This document shows positions 22,147 through 35,491 of a DNA stretch of 64,000 nucleotides, piece by piece (positions within the stretch are counted from its first letter, which is position 1; each line of letters starts with the position of its first letter). The notes below the pieces were generated by a model. That model was not told the origin of the DNA. It saw only the letters and a list, made by a program, of their open reading frames with translations, and did not search any database. The translations under genes were made by a program, and so were the position numbers. Source of the DNA: Salvia splendens (taxonomy: Eukaryota > Streptophyta > Magnoliopsida > Lamiales > Lamiaceae); the NCBI RefSeq assembly GCF_004379255.2, contig NC_056048.1, positions 16,664,866 through 16,728,865 on the forward strand, in the 5' to 3' direction.

Positions 22147-23443
22147 TGTCACGTCCGCACTACCTATGGATAGTATAGTACAAAAATTCGTGACTAAAAG
22201 GGGAGGGTTAAGAGAAGTGGGGATGAGGAAAAAGGGATGAGTAATAACAAGTACAAATTCAGACGGAAATTATCAAAATATCATGTATACATCCTGAAAT
22301 ACTTGAGTAGGAGTAATATAGGATCAAAGGATAGCGTTATGATACAAAATAGGATTTGAAGTTATAGTTTTCACAGCGGAAGTAAACAACACAGTTTCAT
22401 GTATAGAGACATAAACCTCGGAGGTCTTACTAGATCAACTCAAAAGAACTTTCTCTCAACCCCCTTGCTTCACCGTTTTGCAGCTCAACCTGCACGTTTA
22501 GAAATACATACAGAGCTGAGTACAGGAGTACTCAGTGAACACAATGCCGAAAAATACAATTATATATTTGAAAATATTGTCACATCATTACAGCAACACT
22601 CATGGATTTTTTTTTTTTACTTAAAAGGCCTGAGCTTGCTAAAATTCTATGTTCAACCGCGGTCTAAGTTCATTTGCCATATCTTAACATTTGTGTACCG
22701 GGAAGGTGGCCACCTTCCACGACGGTCACATGACCGACCAATGGCTCACGGTCCATTTGTGTACACTAGTCCAAGCAAGGTTTGCGGCCTTACTTGAACC
22801 CGAATTCGATTATAACATATTTGGCATAACCAAGGCAGATAGGCATAAATCATTTCTGACGGGACAATAACATTGACGAGCATGAGTTTGGATTTTCACC
22901 ATAACAAATCTCGAAATTACTTTGCGATTTTTATCCACATTAGTATGTAGGATGGAAAGCTCACCTTATTTACTTTCCAACTATTAGGAAAAGATCCTTC
23001 GTTTTCCGTCGTTACTTTCTTCGTAAATCTCCCTTCTTTGTGTTGCTTCTTGTTTCACGTCAAAACGGCGTATGTTTTAGTGTAGATGTGAATTTTATGA
23101 AGTGGTGTAATCTCTCTCTTTTTTTTTAAACCTCAAAGAGGTGTAACAGAAGATCACATACATATATATAAGTGTTCATTGGTATCTTTTATGTACAATT
23201 CATGACACGTACTATTTACTAATCAAGCCTACATTCTTAGCTTTGATTAGTCAACAAAATGACTAATATAACCTACTCTTGACTCATCAAAGCTATTCTT
23301 GAAAAAAAAATTAATATTCTTTTATTAATTAGTTTATTTATTTTTTATTATATATATATTTTTAAAGTTGGGAAAAAGAGGGACATATACATATTTAGCC
23401 GTCACTTCTTACATTTATAACATCAAAAGTTCGGGTTGTCACA
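22147..23443 (-). repeat. Chromovirus 5' LTR
   Basis: Near-identical to 14521-15814; promoter and leader for the minus-strand transcript are expected here. The flank taaac at 23444-23448 completes the TSD. Confidence 0.95.
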
Positions 23444-24396
23444 TAAACGCTTGCTCAAAGTCCAACTATTGTCCACAAAGTGAACCGTAATGCCCATGTA
23501 TGAATGCCGGTTAAAACAATCAGTCCATACATCTGAGCAAATGTTCACTTTGTGGCCCAAGTTAACTAAATAACGTGATAATTCAACCTTTTTCTCTAAA
23601 CATTGTCTAACGGTAGATCGTTGAACGGTCATTTGACCTATTCTTTTGATAGCTACGTTTAAACCACTTTGCATAGTAACCTCAAATTTTTTGTCATCAT
23701 AAACATTAAAAGGAAAATGCTTCATTGCAGCCCATCTAGTCATAATGTCAGAAAAAAAATTTTGATCATATTTAAAAGAGGCGTACCTGACGAACCTGAG
23801 CCACCGGGTTGGAAGTTTAGTTGGGTTTGGGTAGAGGTAGTGCCACATTCTACCGGATGCTTTGTCACCAAATGACGACGGAGGGTGCCATATCCCCACC
23901 ACTCGCAAATTTGTAGACTTTATCGCAAATGACGACGGAGGGTGCCATATCCCCTAAACCCTAAACATTATCACAATAGTTACAATATGCATGGAATACG
24001 AGAATGAGATCTATCATCATTGTTGTCCGAGTCCGACGATATAGACACGCCGTACTCATCATTTTGTTGGGAACCATCGCTCCCGCCCCACCTTGATGCA
24101 TTTCAGCGAGTAGCATGGTCATCCTATGATCTTCTCCTATCTATAAATATAATATAAGTTGAAGTTTAATTAGAAACACAAAAAAAATTAAAAAAATCAA
24201 TCTTATGAAATTATGAATTGTAAAAATAATTTTATTTTTTAGAACTTACTTGCAGGCGTTCAGCCGCCACTCGGGAAACCTCTTTCGTAAATTCTCGACG
24301 ACTAGGTCGCCTTGATTTTGAGGGATGACTACTTTGATCTTGGGCAATTCCTTTGCCCCGATCACCACGTCCCGGTCCACCACGAGAAGAAGACAT
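23444..24396 (-). pseudogene. hAT transposase, N-terminal part with BED-type finger region
   Basis: Minus-strand ATG at 24396-24394 begins MSSSRGGPGRGDRGKG, a basic Ser-rich start, with a donor (GTAAGT) near 24250. A second exon begins near 24140. Around 23880 the frame reads GYGTLRRHLVTKHP, the distal half of a BED zinc finger. It continues through FFSDIMTRWAAMKHFPFNVY to VNICSDVWTDCFNRHSYMGI, the first RNase-H strand with its Asp. It ends at SWTLSKRL where the chromovirus sits. Removing the insertion and one TSD copy continues the frame into FREFETPHTAPEI at 14500. A stop near 23990 and small frame differences suggest decay. Confidence 0.8.
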
Positions 24397-25025
24397 AGTG
24401 ATAAATGAAAGTAGTATGGATGGAATATGGAGTATGGAATAAATGGTAAATTACGAACACAGCAACAAATATAGTAGTAAGTAGTAACTAGTAAATAACT
24501 TCAGCAATTAAAAAGAATGAGGAGAGAATAGAGAAAGTGAGATTGAGAATGAAATCCTTGTTAACACAAGAATGGGGTGAGTAAAAATGAGGGGGGAAGT
24601 GGGGTATTTATAGGAGTAAAATAGGAAGAAATAAAAAAAATTGAAATTTCAAATTCGGTCGGTTTACCGCCTGAACCGGCGGTTCGGACCAAAACCGGTG
24701 GTTCAGTCCACGGTTTCTGACGGAAACCACCGGTTTCGGACCGGTTTTCAGGCCTATACGCTGCACCCTACGCTCTGCCACCTGAAAAAGCACCGGAACC
24801 GTCAGAAACCGACTGTTCAAACCGGCGGCTTTTCTGCAACCCTCGCCTGCAACCCTACGCCCCTAGCCGGAATCTTCCCGTTGGGACCCTTGAACCGCCG
24901 GTTCACGGTTCATGATTTTCACGAACCTGAACCGGCCCGCTTGAATCGCGAAACCGCCGGTGCCGGTTCCAGTTCATGAACCGGCGGTTCGGAACCACCG
25001 GGCAGGTTCGGTTTGTGCATGCTTA

Positions 25026-27427
25026 TCCTGGGAGCTCCGCCAACAAACACTCCCCTTAATTCTACCTCTGCAAAATGTGATGAAATCAAAGAAAAGAATG
25101 ATGATGTTGGGATATTAACCGAGAAAAATGCGTAGCCATAACTTGTGTAGGGAGTTAATGTATAAAAGAAGGTATCAGCTTCCTATCAACGCCTACCTAA
25201 AAAAATTTCTTTCACCTCCAAACTTTTATTTTCAAGCAAGTAGACGGAAAACTTTCCAACCTTCCAATACCAAGTTTTCAAGCTTCTTTCTTTAAGAAGG
25301 AGAGTTTCAAGTCACATCATAGAAATCTCTTATCATCCTTTTGAGATAATAATTCTCAAACCACAAGTTAAATCTTTTCAAGTTTTTTTTATCAAACACG
25401 TCATGTTAGCATGAATTTATATTGAACTTAGAATCACAACCAACCATGCTCCCAAAAAATCAATCTTTCAAATTCATTTATTTTATGTAGAGCCTAATTT
25501 ACACACAACATATGCAAAGTCTTAGAATCACAAAAAAAAATAGGAAAGGAAAAACTCCTAAAATGTTTTATCTTTGGAAGATAAGCGCCTTCGGAAATTT
25601 ATAACAGAAAATCTAACTGTTCAAAATTAATTTCCTTCGGTCAAAGTGAAGTTAGGAGAGTTTTTTACCTTCCTTTAAAATTTCAGAACGATCGGACAAT
25701 GTTTGAACCTCCGATCGTGTACAAAACCAACGCTGACACTGTAGAAAACGACAGCCACTTCCGAAATTAATACTGGAAAATCTAACCGTTAAAATTTTAT
25801 CCCCTTCGGTACGAATGATACTTTATGAGTCGTCTACCTTAGGTTAAAATTTCGGGACGATCGGATATTGTTTGGACTCCCGATCGTTAAGAAATCCGAG
25901 GCTATATCTTGTTTAACGAAAAAAAGAAAGAAAGAGAGGGACAGAGAGAGAGAGTTAGAAAGAGATGATGAGCAGATAGAGAGAAATGGATTTCACGTAT
26001 AGAGTTTCTGAGGGTGGAGCCTATTTTGACTTATTTAAGTACTTGGACTAATATTTGTAGCTCCTTTGTCATTGGGCCATTTCAAGTATAAAATTGGTTT
26101 GGCCATAGACTATTTTTATGGGTAACATTTTTAGTGCTTGATGGGTTAAATTTTTTAGAGTTATTTGGACTAAAACCAACTAATTCTTCATTTGAGATTA
26201 ATTGATTTTAATATTAGGATTAAATTAATTGCTTGAGATTAAATTCTCTTGAATTAATTTAAATAATTGAGTTTGCATGATTTGATCCTCGGATTTACTA
26301 AATTAATCGAGAGATTAATTAATGTCAATAATTAAATCTCTGGGTTTAATTAAAGTGAATGAGTTATGAAAGAGAGAAGAAAATATGATGCATATCCTAG
26401 GAGCATGTCATCCACTTTTATTTATTTCTCGGCGTTCAATAGACTATTATCTTTTATTCGACAAGGTCCATCACACGAAATTAACTCCAAAGGGAGTTAA
26501 TATTGTCATACGGAGTCAGAAGCGTACGAGGTAAACTCTTGTATCCTACATACAAATATGGATAAAAATATGAAGTATATTTGAGATAATATTTATTTAT
26601 CCAAATGATGTTGTCTTGCCATAAAGATGTTATTTTATGTAATGATGCCTATCTGTTTGGTTATACCGAATGTGCTATGCCAAATAAAGTAAGAAATCAA
26701 ATTCGGGTCCCAGCAAGGGGAGAGTCCCTACTCGGACTAGTGTACACGTGGACTGTGTGTCATCGGTAAGGTTGACCGGTCCGGTGCCCGTGGAAAGTGG
26801 ACACTTTCCCGGCACATTAATGTTAAGGTGACCGTAGGAGAACACCATCTCTACGGCACAAGATGTTCAGATATGGCAAAGAACAGAAAGAACTTAGACT
26901 GTGCGGTCGAAACATGATTTTTAGTAAGCTCAGGTCTTTTTAATAAAACCGCTGAGTGTTATTGTGATAATGGTTTAGCAATCTTTTAAATGTATTATTG
27001 TATTTTTCAGCAATGTGTTCACTGAGTACCTTTGTACTCAGCCCTGCATGTATTTTTAAATGTGCAGGTTGAGCTGTGTTGGAGTGAACGGTGCTAATTA
27101 AACCAAACCTACTTATATTTCCATTCAATACTCTTGGAAGTTCGTGTCTTCATACATGGAACCGCGTTCAGTTCCTTCCACTGTGCATTGAAGCAAGTGA
27201 AATCCTTTATGTCTCTAAAGACTCTGATAACTAGTCAGTACATTGTATGGTCCCCGACTCGAGTCATTGTGATCGAGCCATTCTATTCATGTATTCACAG
27301 TTTATACTCTACAGACAGAAAGTTCAACCATTAAATCCATCTTTTCATACTCAACCCACATTCTTAATATCCACCCAAGTCACGGTTTATTGAACCTTGC
27401 TATAATTAGCAAAGTTGGGTCGTGAAA
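25026..27427 (+). repeat. 5' LTR, distal part, right of the hAT insertion
   Basis: Resumes at the duplicated hAT target and matches 33275-35116 of the 3' LTR, with indels. The right copy lacks about 300 bp matching 26885-27200 and about 120 bp near 25930-26040. It contains the gtactcagccctgcatgt motif near 27030 that recurs in other gypsy LTRs of this window. Ends tcgtgaaa at 27427, beside a primer site. Confidence 0.85.
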
Positions 27428-27430
27428 GAA

Positions 27431-27442
27431 TGGTATTAGACC
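27431..27442 (+). promoter_or_regulatory. Degenerate tRNA-Met primer binding site
   Basis: tggtattagacc, two mismatches from the iMet site TGGTATCAGAGC, just after the 5' LTR end. It fixes the element's orientation as plus. Confidence 0.65.
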
Positions 27443-27462
27443 AGTTCTTTTCTGGTTTGAAC

Positions 27463-28735
27463 TAGACCTGCCCACGGTTCATGAACCGGCGGTTTCGGTT
27501 CGGAACCGCCGGTTCCGGCTTTGGGAAATATGGACCCGGAACCGAACCATGAGGCTGTTTCACGGTTTCGGTTTCGGTTTCGGTTCAAAAACTGGCGGTT
27601 TCGGTTTCGGTTCTAAACCACCGGTTTTCGGACGGTTCGTAGCGGTTTAGGTTCGGTTTCGCGGTTTTTTTCCTTAATTTTTTTGCCATGTAGTTTGCAA
27701 TTATAAAATAAATTGGAACAAGGAAATGATAGTTTAAATTGAATTAAGATGAGTAAGGTGAAAATGATATCAAATTTACTATTTACATATACAAATTACA
27801 ATGTAATTAAAGTGTGATAAAATTTATAAACAAGTTACAATGTGATATAATTTACAAACAAATTACAAAGTGATATAAATAGGGGAAATGAGATCCAATT
27901 TGAATTTAAAATTAGCATTTAAATATATAACTAAATAAATAAAAATAAAAGAAATTGTGTTTTGTGCAATCAATTTGAATAGTGCAGCCATCACCCACCG
28001 CCAACCAATCAATTTTGAAGACTCAACTAATCAATTTTGAAGACTACAAATTCATTAACCAATGTTAATTAGAGTATTATGCTTTATTTAAAGTAATCAA
28101 TTCTTCTAAGTTTTATTAAACAATGTTTAATAAATATTTATTAATAATGATCCATACTCCATAGACTCCATACGTAAAAAACTGTGTTAATTAAAAAATC
28201 AGAAATAGTATTATAAAGTTATTACAATAATCAATGGTCCATATTCCATAGACTCCATCTTGTAATCTAGTCTATTTTTTTTTATTATCTTTTCTCTTAT
28301 GTTTGCCAAATTACCATCCAATTTTACCAAATAGTATTATAAAGTCATTTTTGCTACAAAATTTTGTCTCACATATAGTTTCCACAGATATTACCAAATC
28401 CAAAAATGAAAGTTACTTATAAAAGTATAAAACTCAAAAACTGGATCATTCAACAATATTTTATTTAATGGAGTATAGTTTTAATATAAGGATTAACTAT
28501 GTTTAAATTTATCATTGCATTGGCGGTTCGAAACCGTGAAACCGCCGGTTAACCGGGTTCGGAACTGGCGGTTCGGTCGCGGTTTCGGTTCAAAAATTTG
28601 GAACTTTAACCGAACCACGTTTCTAAAATTTACGGTTTCGGTTTGGGATATTTCTCGCGGTTTCGGTTCGGAACCGTAACCGGTGGTAACGGTTTCGATT
28701 TTAACCGCCGGTTTGGTAAACCTTGGGCAGCTCTA
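27463..28735. mobile_element. Non-autonomous hAT element with exact 8-bp TSD
   Basis: Termini TAGACCTGCCCA and TGGGCAGCTCTA are inverted with one mismatch. GTTTGAAC stands on both sides (27455-27462 and 28736-28743). Subterminal arrays of GGTTTCGGTTC and GAACCG motifs resemble those of the hAT at 12231, but the TIR differs. Length 1273 bp, AT-rich centre, no transposase. Confidence 0.9.
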
Positions 28736-30923
28736 GTTTGAACCCGAAAGTCTTCTTTCAGCCATAGTCTAGACTCGTTTTGCTAGACTAACCCAGTAGC
28801 CTAATAAGGTCTCAACACTCCTACTCATCACGCTCAACCAAGAAACAGTTAATTTCCTCTCCCAAGGTAAAGTTGATGATATTCGAACACGTGAGTAATA
28901 AAGATTTCTTGCTCTATTTGTGTGCATGATAGATGAATGAAGTAACTCGTACTCTTTAAAGTGAATCCTTGAATGAAGTAGTGTGTTTTTACTACATGGG
29001 CCATAATAGTGGCAACTACACCATGCTGAAAAATTCTGTCTAGGAGTCTGGATTTTAAGTGGGACAGACGTGACCCCTCCAGTTCTTCCTGAGAATTTAT
29101 TAGGAATGGAAATTCTATCCAGGGGATTGACGAATCAATGTGAGAAATTTCTGAATCGTTTCGTCACACTATTTAGAGATTTTATCTGCCATAGAAAGAA
29201 TTCATTTCCGCATTCCTGAGCAGGAAACAAATGATGAATAAAGTAAGTGAACGGCGTTGCTAGACATGCTTTAAGTATTCCAGCCATGTGAGTACTTCAA
29301 ATCGACTATCATCTAAATGCAAATATCACATATGAATCGCCATCGGAAGAGACCTCTGTGGGCAACATGAAGTGACCGAAGATGAAGCTAGACAAGAAGG
29401 ATGCCTCCCCAAACCTTGCTGGTAGAAAGTCTAGACCATAGTCCCCTTGGACGGATCTCCTTGAACCAGAACCCAATGCACCCTCGAACTCCAAGTAGGA
29501 AACGAAGCATCTCGATGAGATTGCTTCTAATGAAAACATGGAGCCTCACCAGCATGAGTCAACAGAAGACCAAATGGCACGTAGAAGGAGTAGTGCGACT
29601 ATGACCAATGCCGATAAAAACTCCCAGAAGGAGAATTCCGAAGAAGATCCCAACGGCAATCCAGACATCAACCCCACCCAACCTGCACCAGAACATTGAT
29701 ATCTCAGAGTGTTTCCTAGTTGTGACCACGATATCTGTCCCCTTGTAACCAGTTGCTATGATAAGACCCCGTCCCCTTTGTGCTAGTTTCCTTTATATTT
29801 ATTCGGTTATATTCTTTTCATTAATGTTTTTCTTTCTGGAAAGCTATATAAGGATATCATATCATAGTATCGAAAATACCATAAGTATCATCTACGATTT
29901 CATGTTAACGTTCAGTACGCTATCAATTACGTTTCGAACAAAATAAAACACCACCCAAAAGAGTCGAACGACCCAAAATCCATGAGTAAAGACATGGAAA
30001 GGAATAATAACTGAAGTAAGGTGAATGAAAGGAGAGACATGAGAATACAACAATTTGCCTTTACAGCCACTACTTGAACCGTTTCCAATAGTCGAATAAA
30101 AATGAACTAACTCTACGGAAAGACCTATCAATGTTCGATGAAATAGGAGACCCAGCTAAGACCAATACGTAGATTACACGAGCCAAAGTGTATATTCTAC
30201 TTTCTATGTTACACAAACCAGAAATATTTAGGCCGCGTACGCTACCTTTCCAACTAACTAGATCAACGGAGTTATGGTGGGAAGTACGTAGAAGGATAAT
30301 GACATCGAGCAACCAACAGAAATGACTTGGGAGCAAGCCGCTGAAGGATTGCACGACTGGTACATTATTAAATATATCGCAATAATAATAAATAAATAAA
30401 GATTGTTACAATCTGTAACGTAGAAGAATTTCAGTAACCAACTATGACCTGCACACCAAGATACGCCCACTCGAGTGGATACAGAAAAATGCGTGAGACG
30501 AGAATGACGTTAACCAGCTACGTAGGACTATCATACCCCGAGCCCTCTGTCAAGTTTAGGCATCGAGGCGCCCACACCCGAAGTAAAACCAACATTGATT
30601 ACAATACTCATACCAGAACCTCGAAGCAAGAGGGGTGGAAGAAAATGTGACATCAATAACGAAGGGAATTGTGACCATGATAGAACAAAATGAAAGAATT
30701 AAGAAAGCCAACTGCTTCCAACCTGTAAGGGAGGATTATTAACCCAATGCTACCTGGTGTTCTAAATATAGCAGGAACCACTATAGAATCGGGACATGCT
30801 TTATTAAGAATTATCACTTTTAATAAATCATCTAAACCTCCAAAAGTAGGGGCGAGAGCGAATCCGTGTCAACGGCTGGAACCATTCTAAGCTCAACTCG
30901 AGATGAACCAGCAATAACGACCT

Positions 30924-31772
30924 CGTTGATGACATCGATAAAGAGTCATGTCACAAACAGGGAAGTACGCATGAAGGCAAAGGCAGCCTGAAAAGAGACT
31001 CGAAAGATTTGCAAATAACTTAGGACTCACAATAGGATACTTTGAGTCGAAAATAAGAGTAGCTCCATCAGTAGGATGAATCGTAAAAACCTCTTACACC
31101 CGCCAAAATCTTAAGAATCACGTTAGGGAAAGAACGTAAAGTCTTAACTCATGACATAGAATTATGGACATCATGTTACGAATGGATTAGATGACTGAAA
31201 ATAACGTCATAATCCGAGGAATGACAAATTGCTTTCCTAGCCTTATGATAGAAAATAAGATCCTACGAGATTACCATGAATACGCATGCAAGCACCACGC
31301 TAGTGATGTTTTCTTTACCTCGTATAACCCAACTGATAAGTCGAAAGAAGAAAGAAATATCGAAAATTTAAATAACATGTGAATGTCCAGGCCTATTTCT
31401 CAACACTTTACCCAAGTTACCATCAGGTTGACAATTAGAGTTCACCTTCGACCTCTAGAAAACCGTACCAGACAAAGGAAAATAAAATCACACAATGTAT
31501 AATTCGGCGGACCCTAAATTTAGGTTTTCTCAAACCTAACATATTGCCCGGAAGATCATCTGTACTTGCTACCAAGGAAAAGATAGAACGTTGATAACGT
31601 GCATAGACAAAGTGGTTCGATCAACTGAAGAGAGGTGACGTATTTTATAGATTAAATTGAAATATGATTGTTGCCAACCATAAATACAACCAAATAACGT
31701 ATTCTGGAGTGCCCTTTCAATATTTATATGATCATAAGGAATAAATGGTAATAACATGTACCGACAGTATAT
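30924..31772 (+). repeat. Inverted copy of 9815-10662 inside the LTR element interior
   Basis: About 849 bp, reverse complement of 9815-10662 with very few differences. Includes the frames 31191-31382 (plus) and part of 31569-31943 (minus), both unrecognised. Confidence 0.85.
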
Positions 31773-32603
31773 GCGAAACTTAGGAAATGCATATACAACA
31801 GGCTTATCTTCGTCTTCATAGATGACGTACCTACCTACCCGGATGATAAGAAGGAAAACGTTGGACAAATAAGTGCGAAAAGGCCATGTGCTAAGCTTTA
31901 CTAGTACGAATCGTGATTCAAACAAAGTGAACCCGCTAGCCACTGATGAAATCCCAATGGATCATCGAAATGGGGAGTCGTGTCATTTTGAAGACCACCA
32001 ATACCCGAATAAATTCAAGGTTTCTTAAGTATAGTTAGCCCTATCGAAAAATATATAAAAAAAAACAAAACATGTGAACTAGATTTAACTCATGAAGTAA
32101 ATGTGTTAAGGATCTAGAGGCATGATCTATGGAGATTCAATGCAAAATTCCGCAAATAACGAGAGTTCCCAATATTTTTCCTCTAGCAAATGGTTTTAAT
32201 GACAAACATGCCTTATGCTCATCGCACTAAGTTACCGTTTACTAAAGGACACTAAGATTCCAATAAGTATCTCTTTTCCTCGAAAGAATAACTAAGATCG
32301 ATAAGGCATTAAAATAGAAAAGTAAAAGAGCTACCGAAGGAGTGATCGTTTGATATTAATATCAAACCATGAAAAATGAACACGATTCTTTCCGCGTGTA
32401 CAACCTGAAGTTTTATAAAGAAGAAACGATTAAATTTGAATTTGAGTAATGATCTTTGACCAGAAGCTCTTTGGGAGAGTTGCAATGGTTAAAGAACGAA
32501 ATCGTATAACACAGTGAAAGCACTGTGAAAGTACAAGGTCCATAGTTGTTCATAATTAAATCGTGCAAATTTCGGGATGAAATTTCTTTTAAGAGGGGTA
32601 GAA

Positions 32604-35116
32604 TGTAATACCCCGCTCAAATTAACGTCATTAAATGTTTATAGGGTAAATGAATGTATTAAAGCAAGTAGTATTTTAAACTCCCATGTTTCGTTGTATT
32701 AAAATCCTTTATGGGTTTTAATTGATAGTTAAGCATCCATGTGAAACTAACTTTGATAAAGAGCTTTGATGTGCAAGAAGATACATGAAGCGATAAAATA
32801 ATTGTCCATGTGCATTTATAAATCAGATGGATATTAAATGTCCATTTACAAAACATAGTCATTTCTCTTCAAATGAGAAATGTACTAATTGTATTTAATT
32901 TACGATGTTACAAAAACGAGCTAAAGCTTCTTCGCAAAGCTAGTATTCTCTCTTCAGGAAACCCCAACTTCCTACCAATGATGGGACAAGTCAGAACGAC
33001 AGTGCAATAATAATACAGTAACAAAAATAACTTTTACCATCTTTATGCGTAAAATAACAAGTAGTATTTGAATATATACAACAATAAAAGAAAGTCCGAC
33101 ATCTCGAGCAATTAGAAAATCCCGCTTCCATTTCAGAAAAACCTCCTACACGGGAAAATAACCACGGTAATTAGTAAAATATATATACCTACCTAATGGG
33201 AAAAAATAGGAAGTGGGGAAAGGAGGAATGGTACCAACTTTGTTTTTCTTACCAAATCCTGAACCATGCCGGGAGCTCCGCCAACAAACACTCCCCTTAA
33301 TTCTTTTGATGATGTTGGGATATTAACCGAGAAAAATGCGTACCCATAACTTGTGTAGGGAGTCAGTGTATAAAAGAAGGTATCAGCTTCCTATCAACGC
33401 CTACCCAAAAAATTTTCTTTCACCTCCAAACTTTTATTTTCAAGCAAGTAGATGGAAAACTTTCCAACGTTCCAATACCAAGTTTTCAAGCTTTCTTTAA
33501 GAAGGAGAGTTTCAAGTCACATCATAGAAATCTCTTATCATCCTTTTGAGGTAATGATTCTCAAACCACAAGTTAAATCTTTTCAAGTTTTTTTTATCAA
33601 ACACGTCATGTTAGCATGAAATTAAATAGAACTTAGAATCACAACCAAGCATGCAAAGTAGGAAAGTCTTAGAATCACAATAAAAAGTAGGAAAAACTCC
33701 TAAAATGTTTTATCTTTGGAAGATAAGCACCTTCGGAAATTTATAACAGAAAATCTAACTGTTCAAATGTAATTTCCTTCAGTCAAAGTGAATTTAGGAG
33801 AGTTGTTTACCTTCCTTTAAAATTTCAGAACGATCGGACAATGTTTGAACCTCCGATCTTATACAAAACCAACACTGGTACTTTAGAAAACGACAACCAC
33901 TTCCGAAATTAATACTAGAAGATCTAACCATTAAAATTTGATCTCATTCGGTAAGAATGATATATTATGAGTCTTCTACCTTCGGTTAAAATTTCGGGAC
34001 GATCGGATATTGTTTGGACCCCGATCGTGAAGAAATCCGAACCTATACTTGGACTAATATTTGTAGCTCTTTTGTCATTGGGCCATTTCAAGTATAAAAT
34101 TGGTTTGGGCCATAGACTTTATTTTTATGGGTAACATTTTTAGTGCTTGATGTGTTAAATTTTTTAGAGTTATTTGGACTAAAATTAATTAATTCTTCAT
34201 TTGGGATTAATTAATTGTAATATTAGGATTAAATTAATTGCTTGAGATTAAATTCTCTTGAATTAATTTAAATAATTGAGTTTGCATGATTTGATCCTCA
34301 GATTTACTAAATTAATCGAGAGATTAATTAATGTCAATAATTAAATCTCCGGATTTAATTAAAGTGAATGAGTTATGAAAGAGAGAAGAAAATATGATGG
34401 ATATCCTAGGAGCATATCATCCACTTTTATTTATTTCTCGACGCTGAATAGACTATTATCTTTTATTGGACAAGGTCCATCACACGGAATTAACTCCAAA
34501 GGGAGTTAATATTGTCATACGGAGTCAGAGGCACACGAGTGAACTTTTCTATCCTACATACAAATGTGGATAAAAATATGAAGTATATTTGAGATAATAT
34601 TTATTTATCCAAATGATGTTGTCTTGCCATAAAAGAAGTTATTTTATGTAATGATGCCTATCTGTTTGGTTATACCGAATGTGATATGCCAAATAAAGTA
34701 AGAAATCAAATTCGGGTCCCAGCAAGGGGAGAGTCCCTACTCGGACTAGTGTACACGTGGACTGTGTGTCATTGGTAAGGTTGGACGGTCCGGTGCCCGT
34801 GGAAAGTGGCCACTTTCCCGGCACATGAATGTTTAGTTGACCGTAAGAGAACACAATCTCTATGGCACAATATGTTTAGATATGTTTAGAAATCCTTTAT
34901 GTCTCTAAAGACTCTAATAACTAGCCAGTATATTGTATGGTCCCCTACTCGAGTCATTGTGATCGAGTCATTCTATTACTGTATTCACCGTTTATATTCT
35001 ACAGACAGAAAGTTCAACAATTAAATCCTTCTTTCGTACTCAACCCACATTCTTAATATGCACCCCAGTCATGGTATCTCGAACCTTGCTATAATTAGCA
35101 AAGTTGGATCGTGACA
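32604..35116 (+). repeat. 3' LTR of the large LTR retrotransposon
   Basis: Begins TGTAATACCCCG, ends TCGTGACA. Positions 32604-33020 match 41193-41609; the rest matches 11982-12230 plus 25026-27427. Flank gaagt (35117-35121) pairs with aaagt (41188-41192) as an imperfect TSD. Confidence 0.88.
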
Positions 35117-35491
35117 GAAGTTGAAGTTTATTATCACCAGCGATCTTATTATCTGGAATATGGATGGAAGAATTTTATTATTGAGAATAATGTTGAAGTG
35201 AATGACACTATAACGTTGGAGTACAAAGGCGGTGGGTTGTTTATAGTTATAGCTGATATCTACGCAAGTTATGGCTTAATTAAGCATGCACCGAGATTAC
35301 CAAGTAATTGTTTTAATTAATTATAAGTTGATTTGAATTTAAATACGTATAATGTTTATTTATATTTAACAGTTGAATCTTATTGTTGAAATTTTAGGTA
35401 TTTTATAATATTCAGGACTTTTTATGAATTATCATGGTAGACCTTCTTTTAGTATTATCATACAAGAAGAAAAGCGCTATGAATTGGTAAT
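35117..35491 (+). pseudogene. B3-domain (REM-type) gene, downstream part
   Basis: From 35120 the frame reads VEVYYHQRSYYLEYGWKNFI, then NNVEVNDTITLEYKGGG and FIVIADIY, the second half of a B3 domain (GW..F...N.V...D...+EY). It runs to about 35320. A second exon at about 35397-35491 gives NYHGRPSFSIIIQEEKRYEL and ends at GTAATT; it resembles the start of a second B3 domain. The first half of the same exon lies at 41104-41192, on the far side of the segment. The frame joins exactly after removal of the LTR element and one TSD copy. Split in two, it cannot make the protein. Confidence 0.75.

Larger units (their letters stand above)
14521..23443 (-). mobile_element. Chromovirus (Ty3/gypsy, Tekay-like) LTR retrotransposon
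   Basis: The element is flanked by TAAAC on both sides (14516-14520 and 23444-23448), a perfect 5-bp TSD. LTRs of 1294 and 1297 bp begin TGT and end ACA and differ at only a handful of sites, so the insertion looks young. On the minus strand the order is 5' LTR, PBS, a 299-aa ORF, gag, protease, RT, RNase H, integrase, chromodomain-like tail, PPT, 3' LTR. Lineage (Tekay/Del) is inferred from size, LTR length and tail. The insertion lies inside the hAT transposase gene. Confidence 0.9.
12231..25025 (-). mobile_element. hAT transposon with transposase pseudogene, split by a chromovirus
   Basis: The termini TAGGCATGCACA (12231) and TGTGCATGCTTA (ending 25025) are inverted. The flanks tcccggga (12223-12230) and tcctggga (25026-25033) are an 8-bp TSD with one mismatch, as in hAT elements. 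Subterminal regions (12240-12400 and 24650-25015) are packed with CCGGTTC/GAACCGG motifs, probable transposase-binding sites. Without the 8.9-kb insertion at 14521-23443 the element is about 3.9 kb, a usual size for an autonomous hAT. Confidence 0.85.
27428..32603 (+). mobile_element. Interior of a large LTR retrotransposon, no coding capacity left
   Basis: Starts with a degenerate primer site (tggtattagacc at 27431). Ends with gatgaaatttcttttaagag next to the 3' LTR, a common 3' junction of plant gypsy elements. It contains a hAT insertion (27463-28735). Between 28744 and 32603 no gag, protease, RT or integrase motif was found on either strand; short frames (e.g. 31191-31382, 31569-31943) match nothing I recognise. 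A non-autonomous (LARD-like) or heavily decayed element is likely. Confidence 0.65.

Noticed and set aside
31569..31943. 124-aa minus ORF inside the LTR element
   Set aside because: No domain recognised; its duplicate at 9704-10018 is explained by the inverted repeat.
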